Below, piece by piece: positions 57,601 to 64,000 of a stretch of 64,000 bases of DNA. Under the pieces are notes generated by a model that was not told the origin of the DNA, searched no databases, and saw only the letters and a program-made list of their open reading frames with translations. A program made the translations under genes and the position numbers. This DNA is from Ditylenchus dipsaci (taxonomy: Eukaryota > Nematoda > Chromadorea > Rhabditida > Anguinidae), in NCBI GenBank assembly GCA_004194705.1, contig SADC01000021.1, positions 372,001-436,000 of the forward strand. Reading direction: 5' to 3'. Positions within the stretch are counted from its first letter, which is position 1, and the number at the start of each line of letters is the position of its first letter.

Positions 57601-60600
57601 TCAAAAAATCAAAAAATTTTTGACCAAAATTTTTAATTTGAATGAAAATTGAAAATTTTGGTAAAAAAGTCGATTTATGATCAAATTTTTTTTCTCTCGA
57701 AAAATGTCTTTCCCAATCCTGAAAACATGTTTTTTCGACTAATTACGACCTGAAAAGCTTGAATAAGTGGTCAAAACACACTTTTGGGAGGACTCCGTAA
57801 AAGGAAGTTTAGCCGAAAACGATTAGTGAAAACAGAAATTCGTTCTAGAAAAAGTTATAGCCATCTCAAATTCTGCGGATTTTTTAAAACACCCTGTATT
57901 TCAAAATTCACTCATCATGAGGAACTAATAGAGCAAATATAAACAGTATGCTGCTAATCGATATAGATAGCAAATAATTATTATTACTTTCACTGTAAAA
58001 AACATACTGTTGAAAAAAATAGGAATTTTTCATGAAATTTACAGCAAAAGCAAAATGATCAAGCCGGCGCCGGCGTCGGCGCTGCCATGAACGCCGGCGC
58101 TGGCGCCGGCGCTGGGGCATTTTTTCAAAAGAGGTCGGCGCTGGCGCCGGGGCCAAATTTTTTTAAGGGAGGCGCTCGGCGATGGCGCTGGGCCTTTCTC
58201 AGAAAGGGTCGGCGACGGCGCTGGCGCCGGCGCCGATCCCGGCGCTGGAACAACACTGATTCTGAGCGATCCAAGTTTTTGTCTGACCATAAAATTTGAA
58301 TTTAAAATAAAAAATATTCTGCGGGCAAAAAAAAGAAATCTGCGGGCAAAAAGAGAATTCTGCGTGCAAAAACGAGAATTCTGCGGGCATTCAAAATCTG
58401 CGGGCAAAAAAAATATTCTGGGGGCAAAAACGAGTATTCTGCGGGCAGAAAAAAATATTATCCATTAAAAAGATGGAAATTACCTGTAGTTTGAGAGTAA
58501 ATTGGCGCAATTGGATGTTGTCATCGAAGCATAACACGATGACTTAAAAAATCGAAACAAGACATATCGTATTTTCTCTAATAATAACCTCTGCAAAAGT
58601 GACAAGTTGGATCTAATACAGGGCTTCCGGTGAAAATTTTTCAAAATAAGAACATTGGGAAAAATATGCTATTTATATAGTGCTTATTGCTCTTTTGGCG
58701 CTAAAAAAATAATATTCGTACTACCGTGTTTCTTTAATTAAAGACCCCCCTAAATCCAAAAGTTGGATTAGATAGATCGCCGCTAGTAGCGAATACCACC
58801 CCCCCCCTCCCCAAATCTGACCTTTCAAAAATTGCTGTAACTACATTTTGGAACAACAAGTTTAGGCTCAGTACTTAGACTCGGGTTGTGACTAATAAAC
58901 AGTTCAAGCACTTTTTCTGGGTCTGGACATAAAGTTGGGTACTCTTTAGTTAATTTCAAAAAAAAATTATGGTGGGGGGGGGTTATTTGCTACTAGGGTC
59001 AAAAGATCGATATCAGAATCGCAATACAGTAAAACCCCGTTATAATGGACCCTAGGAACATTCGTAAAGATGAGTCAAAAACACAATGCCAAAAATATGA
59101 CTTTGAACAGGAGGGGTCTAGAGTTGCTTAATTAGCCGGGTAATTAAAAATCGGATAATTATCCGGGTAATTATCCATAGTTAGCCAAAAACCGGCTAAT
59201 TATGGTTTTATACAGTCGAACCTCTATGTAACATAATTCAAGGACCGCCAAAAACCTTATGTTATATAGAGGTTATGTTGTATAAAGTAGCCATCCCGAA
59301 ATAAAATCAACCATCGAAAACAATAGATTCGAAAGAAAATGGTAATTTTTGATTCCTCACCACCTTAAAGTAAAGCAGTTTCTTATATAGACTGAATAAA
59401 TCTGATTTTTAGAGAAATTAACTGATTTTTTGAGAAATTGAATAGATTTATGTTTTACAGAGGGGCGTTTATTCGGCTAGAGCCAGAAAAAAATTTATGT
59501 TATAGGGAGTTTCATGTCATATAGAGGTAAAAGTTATGTTATATAGAGGTTCACTTTGGCCTTATTTCAATTAGACCAACCAAACTGATATCTGAGTTAT
59601 GCTATATAGAGTTTTATGTTATAGACAGGTTCGACTGTATCGGGAATTGATCAAAAATCGCATAAATTCTTGAACTTATTCACAAACCAACTTCATTCAA
59701 AACTATAATACATATCAACACATATCATGGCGGTTCAATCATAATCATCGAGGAATAAATCATTATCGGAAAAATTTTTTTATCTTCCATTTCTGTTCCA
59801 CTTCCGTCTTCTTCCTCTTCGGCGTTTGACGTGCGCTCCTTCTCGAATAGACCGGCATATAATAGACCGGCGTACCCTTTCAGGTTGGTTCACCTTGGCC
59901 CCCCAAGGCAAAAAGTCGATTTTCGGTAATGACGTGATGACCCTATACTACTTTTAAAAACTAAACAGAAAACTTAAAAATTTAGATGAGAACGCCTGTA
60001 TAACTTGATCGAGAAAGAAAAAAAGTGTTGGTCGCCGCCTTTCCCCCGTGTCGGGCACGGGCATGCACCTTTGACACTCGCCCGGTCAAGCGTAGTAATT
60101 GCTGCAAAATGCTCAGAATTTCTCGCTGATTCTTTTCACCTGTTTCCAAATTCAAAAACGTGTTATATGATCACTGAAAAGCCAATTTATAAAACTTGTT
60201 TACAAAATATAGAGCTAAAAATTATGAATGTTAAATTTGCAAACTAAAAATATTTCAAAAAATATTTTCGCAGTAATTTAGCTGTCCCCCGCCAATTCAA
60301 AAAGTCCATATTTCCGTGGCCGTAGACGGCAATGGTCTTTTAAGGCCGTTCCTGTGGCAAACAGTATGCAGCATTCTACAGAGCAGGAAAAAGTGCACAA
60401 AACGTTGCTTTAAAGAAAAGTAAAAAAGGCTTTTGCAGTGTTTAAATGAAGACTTTGACAAATTAAAAAATTATTACAGCGTAAAAGTCTTATAAGCAGT
60501 AGTGAAACATTTTTCAAGCTAATCGATCATTTTAAACACGAATCCGGTGTTAAATTGTTAAAATTGTCAGTTTGATTGACCTAATTATAATTTTTTTTAT

Positions 60601-61948
60601 TGACCCAATTTACAGAAGCCATAACTTCGCAATAAAAAACAGTTTGATTATTTACGCTGCAGGTTCGGAATCTCCATAAAATTTTGCACAAAACAGTACC
60701 CCCTACACACTCAGTCAGTCTATTCTGTGAAAATTGTAGCCCTTTGAAGATGAGTTCTGCTCAAATGGTTGGCACTACAATCTTTAAAAGTTTGCGGCAG
60801 TAAATTTATATGACACACAGGCAAAATAACATTTGAAAGATAGCTCTACTTGTCTTCTACAAGATGCATTTCACAGCTTGAAAAAATTTTTAGTTAATAA
60901 AAAATCATGACCGTTTCTTTACTTTCGTGCCAACACAAAAATCTAAAAAACATCAAAATTTCAAAAGGCTCTAGCGATTTTTTTTTGTCTAAAATTTTTC
61001 AAACCAAAACTAGCATCTTGTTCATCGTGAAATTCGGAGTAGATACTTGCAATTACTACGCATGAGAAGCGGAGTGTGAAAGGGCCGTGGTCACCTGTTA
61101 AAAATTTTTTCCCGCCAATTCAAAAAAATCCCGAATCATTGAACTTCTGTACGGATTTTTTAACTTGGTTTCTAACAAAACTATACCTAAAATTAAATTC
61201 TAGGCCCTGTTTTGTTAGAACCAAGTTGAAAATCCTTACAGAAGTTCAATGATTCGAAAAAAAAATTGAATTGGCGAGAACAAATTTTAAACAGGTGAGC
61301 AAGCCTTTTTAACGTCATCGTCCCGGCCGCAAAAATAGCTATTCGGTTTAAAGGACTATACTTGTTGATGACAATGAGAATTCGGCTAATTCAAATGCGT
61401 GCGAGACACTTTTTCACTCCAAAAATATTTTTGCATTATGTAGAACTTGAAAATTAATCGCCCATAGGCGATTCATAGAGCATATACGGTAATACATAGC
61501 ACGTACATTCTGTCACTTTCAAGGAGGTGGCTTATTAGAGGGAATACGGTAAGCACGTTATTTAAAAACAAATGAAACCCTACTTCTAGCCTTGGCTTTC
61601 AGCTGGTCCAATGTGTACTAGAAACATTTACAGTAATGCAGTTAGAAAGAAACCCTAGAAAGATACTTGTATGTCTTCGGCTCGCCAACTATCAACAATA
61701 TCTTTGTAGCCAATGACACAATTAGTTCTTGCATTGGACACCGACTAAATTCATATATTTTGAGTACTGTATATAAAAGCAGATGTGTGCAAAAATAAAG
61801 TGGGTTTCCTTTTCTTCTTTTAAAATAGCCTACCTACCTGCATGTCTTCCTGGAAAGAAAACACAGACCATCTTGGTCAGTTTGGTAGATAAGCGCATAA
61901 CTATCCCAAGAGAAGAACTCGAGTGTGGCACAAAACACATTTCCCAAA
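38574..61948 (-). CDS. Receptor-type (membrane) guanylate cyclase, at least 27 exons
   Basis: The product converts GTP to cGMP at the plasma membrane, typically of sensory cilia in worms. Exons in order are 61838-61948, 61667-61744, 58484-58542, 56058-56118, 55796-56007, about 54953-55020, 54816-54894, about 54557-54754, 50732-50819, 47519-47579, 47192-47391, 46959-47038, 46702-46730, 46591-46665, 46425-46557, 46234-46343, 44563-44648, 44102-44196, 42482-42622, 42266-42427, 41973-42016, 41833-41919, 41688-41784, 41558-41632, 39711-39805, 38658-38691 and 38574-38611. They encode ligand-binding domain, membrane helix, kinase-homology domain, coiled-coil linker and cyclase in canonical order. 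Most junctions are GT-AG with agreeing phases. The signal-peptide exon and short exons near 59-61 kb, 46.8 kb and 44.7-46.2 kb were not found. Single-base frame breaks occur in 47192-47391 and 41833-41919. Large introns are packed with palindromic elements; small ones are 36-61 nt. Assignment to receptor GC is very secure; orthology to a particular gcy gene was not attempted. Confidence 0.85.
39290..39670. repeat. Inverted repeat between last cyclase exons
   Basis: GTTCTTCAACCTACAGTTCTT and ACCGGTAATTCTTGACCAAC on the left correspond to mirrored AACCGGTTGAAGAA and TTACCGGTCGAGAAC on the right. Outside it, GAAAACTATTGTCGGATAAG is repeated in direct orientation at about 39176 and 39966. It fills much of the intron between 39711 and 38691. 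Confidence 0.5.
40780..41265. repeat. Palindromic element in cyclase intron
   Basis: AAATTGGTTATTGAAGATTGTC and CGTGACTAAATCAGGT on the left are mirrored by ACCTGATTTAATCACG and GACAAGCTTCAATAACCAA on the right. Just outside, a pogo-like terminus ACAGTCAACCCTCGCTATAG lies at about 40161, with internal CTATAGTGACACC direct repeats. Confidence 0.55.
42765..43555. repeat. Near-perfect 0.8-kb palindrome in a cyclase intron
   Basis: ACACGGGAGTTTTAGG, GAATATCACAGAATAGGACC, CACCATGATGAG-type and GGCATTCCAATGGTATGTC blocks on the left reappear inverted and in reverse order on the right. Arms are about 270 nt with few mismatches, around a 250-nt centre that itself pairs partly. It lies between the linker exon 42482-42622 and exon 44102-44196. 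Confidence 0.7.
43655..44010. repeat. Tandem AGTCTCAGTCTAAGTC repeats
   Basis: Runs of GACTGAGACTTAGACTGAGA and the mirror AGTCTCAGTCTAAGTC occur in several blocks, separated by about 100 nt. Both orientations are present, so the block is also self-complementary. Confidence 0.6.
44102..50819 (-). CDS. Guanylate cyclase: membrane helix and kinase-homology domain exons
   Basis: Exon 50732-50819 is the membrane helix ([20 protein letters not shown]). 47519-47579 carries the juxtamembrane LWQIPFASL. 47192-47391 has [10 protein letters not shown] and, after a frame break, [20 protein letters not shown]. 46959-47038 gives [19 protein letters not shown], the nematode-like R.LDN.NVN.FIG block. 46702-46730 gives TVLEDLYQL, 46591-46665 [12 protein letters not shown], and 46425-46557 [19 protein letters not shown] with KLSEFGLK in place of the kinase HRD and DFG motifs. 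46234-46343 gives [10 protein letters not shown] and [14 protein letters not shown]. 44563-44648 gives PFRPRIEP and 44102-44196 [21 protein letters not shown] lacks the catalytic Asp, so this is a pseudokinase domain, as usual for receptor GCs, which regulates the cyclase. Exon 47192-47391 is 200 nt; adding one base in the run 47259-47262 restores 67 codons and both splice phases. Confidence 0.85.
45055..46070. repeat. 1.0-kb palindrome in a cyclase intron
   Basis: GGTGAGCTGCCCATGTGAG and AACTTCAAAGGAGTAGAAG on the left pair with CTTCTACCCCTTTGAAGTT and CACATGGGCAGCTGACCACC on the right. Inside, TTCAGCATGGTCGATTTAC and its mirror (about 45430-45625) form a second palindrome, with relatives near 14765, 28250 and 37805. 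It lies between exons 44563-44648 and 46234-46343. Confidence 0.65.
48064..49528. mobile_element. TACCGTA-terminated palindromic element (1.46 kb)
   Basis: The ends TACCGTATATCTTCTAA and TTAGAAGATATACGGTA are inverted, with subterminal GGTGGGGCCTTATTAGAAGG direct units. The middle contains a clean palindrome, with AGCTGATGATGTTAGCTACA mirrored near 49180-49205. The short plus-strand frame at 48805-48999 is part of that palindrome and not a gene. It lies in the intron between the transmembrane exon and exon 47519-47579. Confidence 0.7.
51855..52433 (+). pseudogene. DEAD-box RNA helicase C-terminal lobe fragment
   Basis: Three exon-like blocks occur: 51855-51989, 52041-52209 and 52268-52433. 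They read [10 protein letters not shown] and [16 protein letters not shown] (motif IV region), [20 protein letters not shown] with [10 protein letters not shown] (motif V) and YAHR joined to [10 protein letters not shown], then [19 protein letters not shown] to the stop. Motif V with TTN and the C-terminal pattern resemble eIF4A/DDX19-type helicases. Motif VI, normally HRxGRxGR, reads HRLSHFGS here, so both later arginines are lost. The first junction is one base out of phase, and no RecA-like N-terminal lobe (Q, Walker A, DEAD) was found upstream. AATAAA follows at 52470-52475. It keeps introns, so it is not a retrocopy. It lies antisense in a cyclase intron. It may be a decayed duplicate; an intact divergent gene with unseen exons is less likely. 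Confidence 0.65.
52470..52475 (+). terminator. Polyadenylation signal after the helicase fragment
   Basis: AATAAA lies 37 bases past the TGA stop of the helicase-like frame on the plus strand, a normal distance. Confidence 0.4.
52956..53027 (+). tRNA. tRNA-like sequence, copy 1 (anticodon position AGC)
   Basis: The 72-nt sequence folds with D stem GTGT/GCAC around AATGGTA, anticodon stem TCAG/CTGA and T arm GCAGG-TTCGATT-CCTGC, a perfect B box. The acceptor stem GGCGGCG/CACCACC has two C-A mismatches. By standard numbering the anticodon is AGC (Ala), but position 33 is C instead of T and the loop is loosely closed. It is bracketed by a longer inverted pair GGAAGAGG / CCTCTTCC. A tRNA pseudogene or tRNA-derived repeat is more likely than a functional tRNA. 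Confidence 0.5.
53370..53441 (+). tRNA. tRNA-like sequence, copy 2 (anticodon position GGC)
   Basis: It is identical to copy 1 except that the loop reads CCCGGCAAA in place of CCCAGCAAA, so the anticodon position becomes GGC. Flanks are identical over about 45 nt upstream and 30 nt downstream, so the two arose by segmental duplication inside the mobile element. The minus-strand open frames across both copies are mere translations of tRNA sequence. Confidence 0.5.
54085..54162. mobile_element. 75-bp hairpin MITE, CACTACGTGTCCAATGACGC
   Basis: CACTACGTGTCCAATGACGC and GCGTCATTGGACGCGTGGTG are inverted, flanked by TAA/TTA. A second palindrome follows at once (54162-54320: GGGGAACACTTCTC with GAGAAGTGTCCTCC, and ACTGTACTTTTTGGAGTC with its mirror). 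Confidence 0.6.
54557..61948 (-). CDS. Guanylate cyclase: extracellular ligand-binding (ANF-receptor) exons
   Basis: Exon 61838-61948 has [20 protein letters not shown], the W..xALIY core of the periplasmic-binding-like ANF receptor fold. Exon 61667-61744 continues with [19 protein letters not shown]. Exons 58484-58542 and 56058-56118 give [17 protein letters not shown] and [17 protein letters not shown], the usual 'IVLC.. R.F...A...G M.. EYVF' pattern. Exon 55796-56007 includes DTPWW and an [16 protein letters not shown] segment. [18 protein letters not shown] follows, then [17 protein letters not shown] and [18 protein letters not shown], the conserved F.G..G.V end of the domain. Upstream of SPYAS the frame cannot be extended to an AG acceptor without a one-base shift near 55018-55022. 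The 5' exon with a signal peptide was not found. The donor of the last exon is uncertain (54557 or 54536). Confidence 0.75.
55365..55615. repeat. Palindromic dispersed repeat, family 'CACACCCACATACCTTAG'
   Basis: The most complete copy: ATTATGTCTAAGGTAAGTAA and AACCAAGCCCCCTGC lead to a GGGGGCGCAGGGGCTTGG centre, then CACACCCACATACCTTAGAC and CACTCGAAAGTGACTCTGG. It lies in a cyclase intron. Confidence 0.65.
56710..58258. mobile_element. hAT-type non-autonomous element with GC-rich hexanucleotide arms
   Basis: The ends CAGTATTGTTCCGGCGCC and GGCGCTGGAACAACACTG are inverted. They are flanked by a perfect 8-bp direct duplication ATTCTGAG (56702-56709 and 58259-58266). An 8-bp duplication with CAGTG-type termini is diagnostic of hAT-like transposition. 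Sub-terminal arms are GGCGCT/GGCGCC hexanucleotide arrays (about 56722-56895 and 58060-58250), far richer in GC than anything else here. The centre is AT-rich and holds the 57201-57896 MITE. The Ala/Pro/Gly-rich open frames are translations of the hexamer. Confidence 0.75.
57201..57896. mobile_element. Mariner-type MITE, CAGGGTGTTTCGAGAAATCC termini
   Basis: CAGGGTGTTTCGAGAAATCC and GGATTTTTTAAAACACCCTG are inverted and flanked by TA at 57199-57200 and 57897-57898. Arms are palindromic for most of the 696 bp (for example TTTTGACCACTTATTC and GAATAAGTGGTCAAAA). It is the youngest layer of the nest. A related solitary terminus, CAGGGTGTCTC, lies near 27840. Confidence 0.75.
58743..61666. other. 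Large cyclase intron: repeats, one missing exon expected
   Basis: Splice phases require a short ligand-domain exon between 61667-61744 and 58484-58542, but none was found. The stretch holds a pogo-like MITE, C-rich and G-rich homopolymer ends near 58800 and 58970 (partial palindrome with TAGTAGCGAATACC), a GGGCATGC TTAA-family fragment near 60020-60065, and a diverged AGGGCCATGGCC palindrome at about 61079-61312. Confidence 0.45.
59213..59637. mobile_element. Pogo-like MITE, CAGTCGAACCTCTATGTAAC termini
   Basis: CAGTCGAACCTCTATGTAAC is mirrored by TTATGTTATAGACAGGTTCGACTG and flanked by TA. Several internal TTATGTTATATAGAGGTT units repeat in one orientation. It lies in the large cyclase intron between 58542 and 61667. 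Confidence 0.7.
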
Positions 61949-62149
61949 CTACAAAAAATGCTTTTATAAAAAGTTAACACAATTTGACTCACTCAAGGTA
62001 ATTTGGAACAACACTCCTGAAAAAATGTACAAAACATCATGCTGTTTCTTTTTCAGCGTTGTTACATAAAGTTTGCAAATGTATATGGTAGTCTAAGTAT
62101 TTGGGAACAAATATTTTTTTATTTACAGTCAACTCTTGATGTAAAGAGT

Positions 62150-63070
62150 CTTTGAGTCTTTGGTGTCTTTTTCCGGTCCCTGGAGATGTTGAGGGTTGCA
62201 AATTCGCGTATTTCCGGGCTTAGCGAGATGTGCGGATAAACATTTGCGGATACAACTATTGCGGCTTCATTTTTGCGGGTACAATATTTGCGGACCGACA
62301 TTTGCGGAGCGACTTGAGCAGAGGGATATTAGCGGAACGACTTTTGCGCTGCAACATTTGCGGATGCGACATTTACGGCAATAACATTTGTGGAACTACC
62401 TCAGAGGCAAGACATTTGTGGAAAAAACTTTTGCGAAGGGACATTTGCGGAAATAACATTTGCGGAGTCACATAAAAGAACGTTTACTGTATAGAAAAAT
62501 ACCATTTTCACTAGTGCTTTTTTAGTATAAAAACGAAAGACAACAAATTTATTTGGTGAACTAAAGGCGCATTCACAATGAGGAGGCTGTTTTCGTATGC
62601 TAAATCCGATTTGTCACATGGAAATGGCCATAACTTTTTTATTTTATTTTTTCAAAAATTATTCTGTTATCGCTATCTTGTAGCTAAGATTCAGGGCTAC
62701 AAGATGAGCTATTGATAAGTTAGATGTTGTTGAAAAATTGAGTTAAAAAATTAAGACTCCGCCCAAGCATCCGCAAACAGATCTTCATTGTGAATGCGCA
62801 TTGAGTAACTCGATAATATTTTAGCTTTCATGTTATTTCCGCAAATGTCCTTCCGCAATTGTCTTTCAATGTCGCTCCTCAAATATCGTTCCACATAAGT
62901 CGTTCTGCAAATGTCCTGCGGCTAATGTAGGTCTGCAATAGTCGTCTCCTCAAATGTTAATTCCGCAAATGCCCTTCTGCGAATGTAGGCCCGCAAACGT
63001 CTTTATGCAAATCTTACGTCCGCAAATGACCTGCCGAAAATAACAACCCGCAGATCTCGCCATGACGGAC
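62150..63070. mobile_element. Foldback-like palindrome with TTTGCGGA arm units
   Basis: Left-arm units such as ACATTTGCGGAGCGAC repeat about twelve times at 15-23 nt spacing (62220-62475). The right arm carries the mirrored CCGCAAATGTC units (62840-63065). The centre (about 62565-62805) is a separate palindrome with GGCGCATTCACAATGAGG and its mirror; a related segment lies at about 28995-29050. No host gene was seen to the right of the cyclase. Confidence 0.6.
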
Positions 63071-63254
63071 CCGCAATGCCTCACAGAGTTAATGATTATC
63101 AATAGCCGATTATATACAGCCAGGTCGCGAATTCCGTCTCAATCAAAGGTGTAATTACCAATCTAAAGGCCAAGGCCAATTTAAAGGGGTTTCAAAAATA
63201 ACCTCTTTACTTACTCTTTACATTTCCTTGACCGGTAAAATTATACAAATTGGC

Positions 63255-63990
63255 TTGAGTATACAATCCCCCCCCACGGAGAGTGATCAGATCGAGGAGG
63301 TAACATCATATTCGTGTTTCTCGACCCGATTCCATGAGAAAGCCGGCTGTTTTTTGATTCTGAGAAAAAAAATTTTCGAACCACAGGGGGTCATTATGGT
63401 TTTAGCCAAAATTTCAAAATTTAAATTGGCGCTTTTTGAATTTTAAAGGGATTAAGGGCTGTATAAGAAGGGGAAGGAATAAAAGGGCCATTTTTATGGC
63501 AGAATGTTAGAAAAGTGAATGTTTGTATCATTCGACTGTCTTACCATGTTTTTCAACTGGGCCGTGGCAAAAAGAAACTCTATACGCATTTTTTGATCAA
63601 GAGTACTCCTCGGAATCATGTCTAAGGTAAGTGAGTGGGCGCGTCTCTAACTCTCAAGCCACCACTGGCTTGGAGTTGAGATGCGCACACCCACATACCT
63701 TAGACACAAATCACTCGAAAAGGACTGTGGATGCATGAAAAAAAGCATGACCGTTTCTTTTATTCCCTTTCCCTCCCTATACACCCTTAATCCCTTTAAA
63801 ATTCAAAAGGTGCCAATTTAAATTTTTTCAAATTTTGACTAAAACACCATGATATCCCCCCTGTGGTTTGAAAAAAATTTTTTTTCTCAGAATTAAAAAA
63901 CACGTGGCTTTCTCACGAAATCGGGTCGAGAACACGAATATGAAGTTATCTCCTCCATCCGAGCACTCTGCGTGGGGGGATTGTATACTG
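63255..63990. repeat. Palindrome interrupted by a CATACCTTAG-family copy at the window's right edge
   Basis: CTTGAGTATACAATCCCCCC and ATATTCGTGTTTCTCGACCC on the left pair with GGGTCGAGAACACGAATAT and GGGGGGATTGTATACTG on the right. The inner blocks GGGATTAAGGGCTGTATAAG and its mirror also pair. A copy of the dispersed palindromic family (about 63555-63745) sits in the middle. Confidence 0.65.
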
Positions 63991-64000
63991 CAACCTACAA

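Larger units (their letters stand above)
56144..58472. mobile_element. Composite Foldback-like element filling a cyclase intron
   Basis: The ends ATTAAAAAGGGGTGGTAATT and the mirrored TTTTTAATGGATAATATTTT enclose arms of about 20-nt units (GCCCGCAGAATATTTTTTTT on the left, its mirror AAAATATTCTGCGGGC on the right). The core GTGGCCAAAAGCCGCTGAAA and GGGGTTTACCAAAGGGGG is shared with the 11.2- and 31.8-kb elements. Exon 56058-56118 stops 25 bases before the left end and exon 58484-58542 begins 11 bases after the right end, so the 2365-nt intron is almost entirely this element. A hAT-type element and a mariner-type MITE are nested inside. Confidence 0.7.

Noticed and set aside
58039..58407. Ala/Pro-rich frames over the 56.6-58.4 kb region
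   Set aside because: They are translations of the GGCGCT hexanucleotide arrays and of tandem arm units, with no codon structure beyond the repeat.

Overview
The window looks like nuclear DNA of a nematode, probably one outside the compact Caenorhabditis type. The evidence is an AT-rich background, intron-split genes with several 36-61 nt GT-AG introns mixed with multi-kilobase ones, a receptor guanylate cyclase with the [12 protein letters not shown] signature common in worm GCY proteins, and a seven-helix receptor best matched to the nematode-restricted Srg chemoreceptor class. Two start codons sit 2-4 nt behind a TTTTAG acceptor, as expected for 5' UTR introns or spliced-leader sites. Species was not determined.

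Layout: every convincing intact gene lies on the minus strand. (1) At the left edge, 443-581, is the first coding exon of a gene with a PRiA4_ORF3/MM3350-like domain, running off the window. (2) 3840-14391 is a seven-exon single-pass membrane protein with an EGF-type cysteine motif and a PPxY-containing tail. (3) 14.4-30.9 kb is almost gene-free and filled with inverted repeats. (4) 30926-36758 is an Srg-like chemoreceptor. (5) 38574-61948 is a receptor-type guanylate cyclase of at least 27 exons, with ligand-binding domain, membrane helix, kinase-homology domain, coiled-coil linker and complete cyclase domain. A plus-strand fragment of a DEAD-box helicase C-terminal lobe lies inside one of its introns. 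The cyclase ends about 1.8 kb before the chemoreceptor begins, on the same strand; both families act in chemosensory cGMP signalling.

The rest is dominated by palindromic, non-autonomous elements. Several superfamily types can be inferred from termini and target duplications: TA-flanked mariner/pogo-type MITEs, TTAA-flanked piggyBac-type MITEs, an 8-bp-duplication hAT-type element, and Foldback-like elements whose long arms are built of about 20-nt tandem units. One 2.4-kb cyclase intron is nearly all mobile DNA and shows three nested insertions with readable target sites.

Several conserved exons show single-base frame breaks, often in short homopolymers and without nearby nonsense decay. 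Consensus indels in the assembly are the simplest explanation, but early pseudogenisation is not excluded. All repeat and family assignments are by eye; no search was run.
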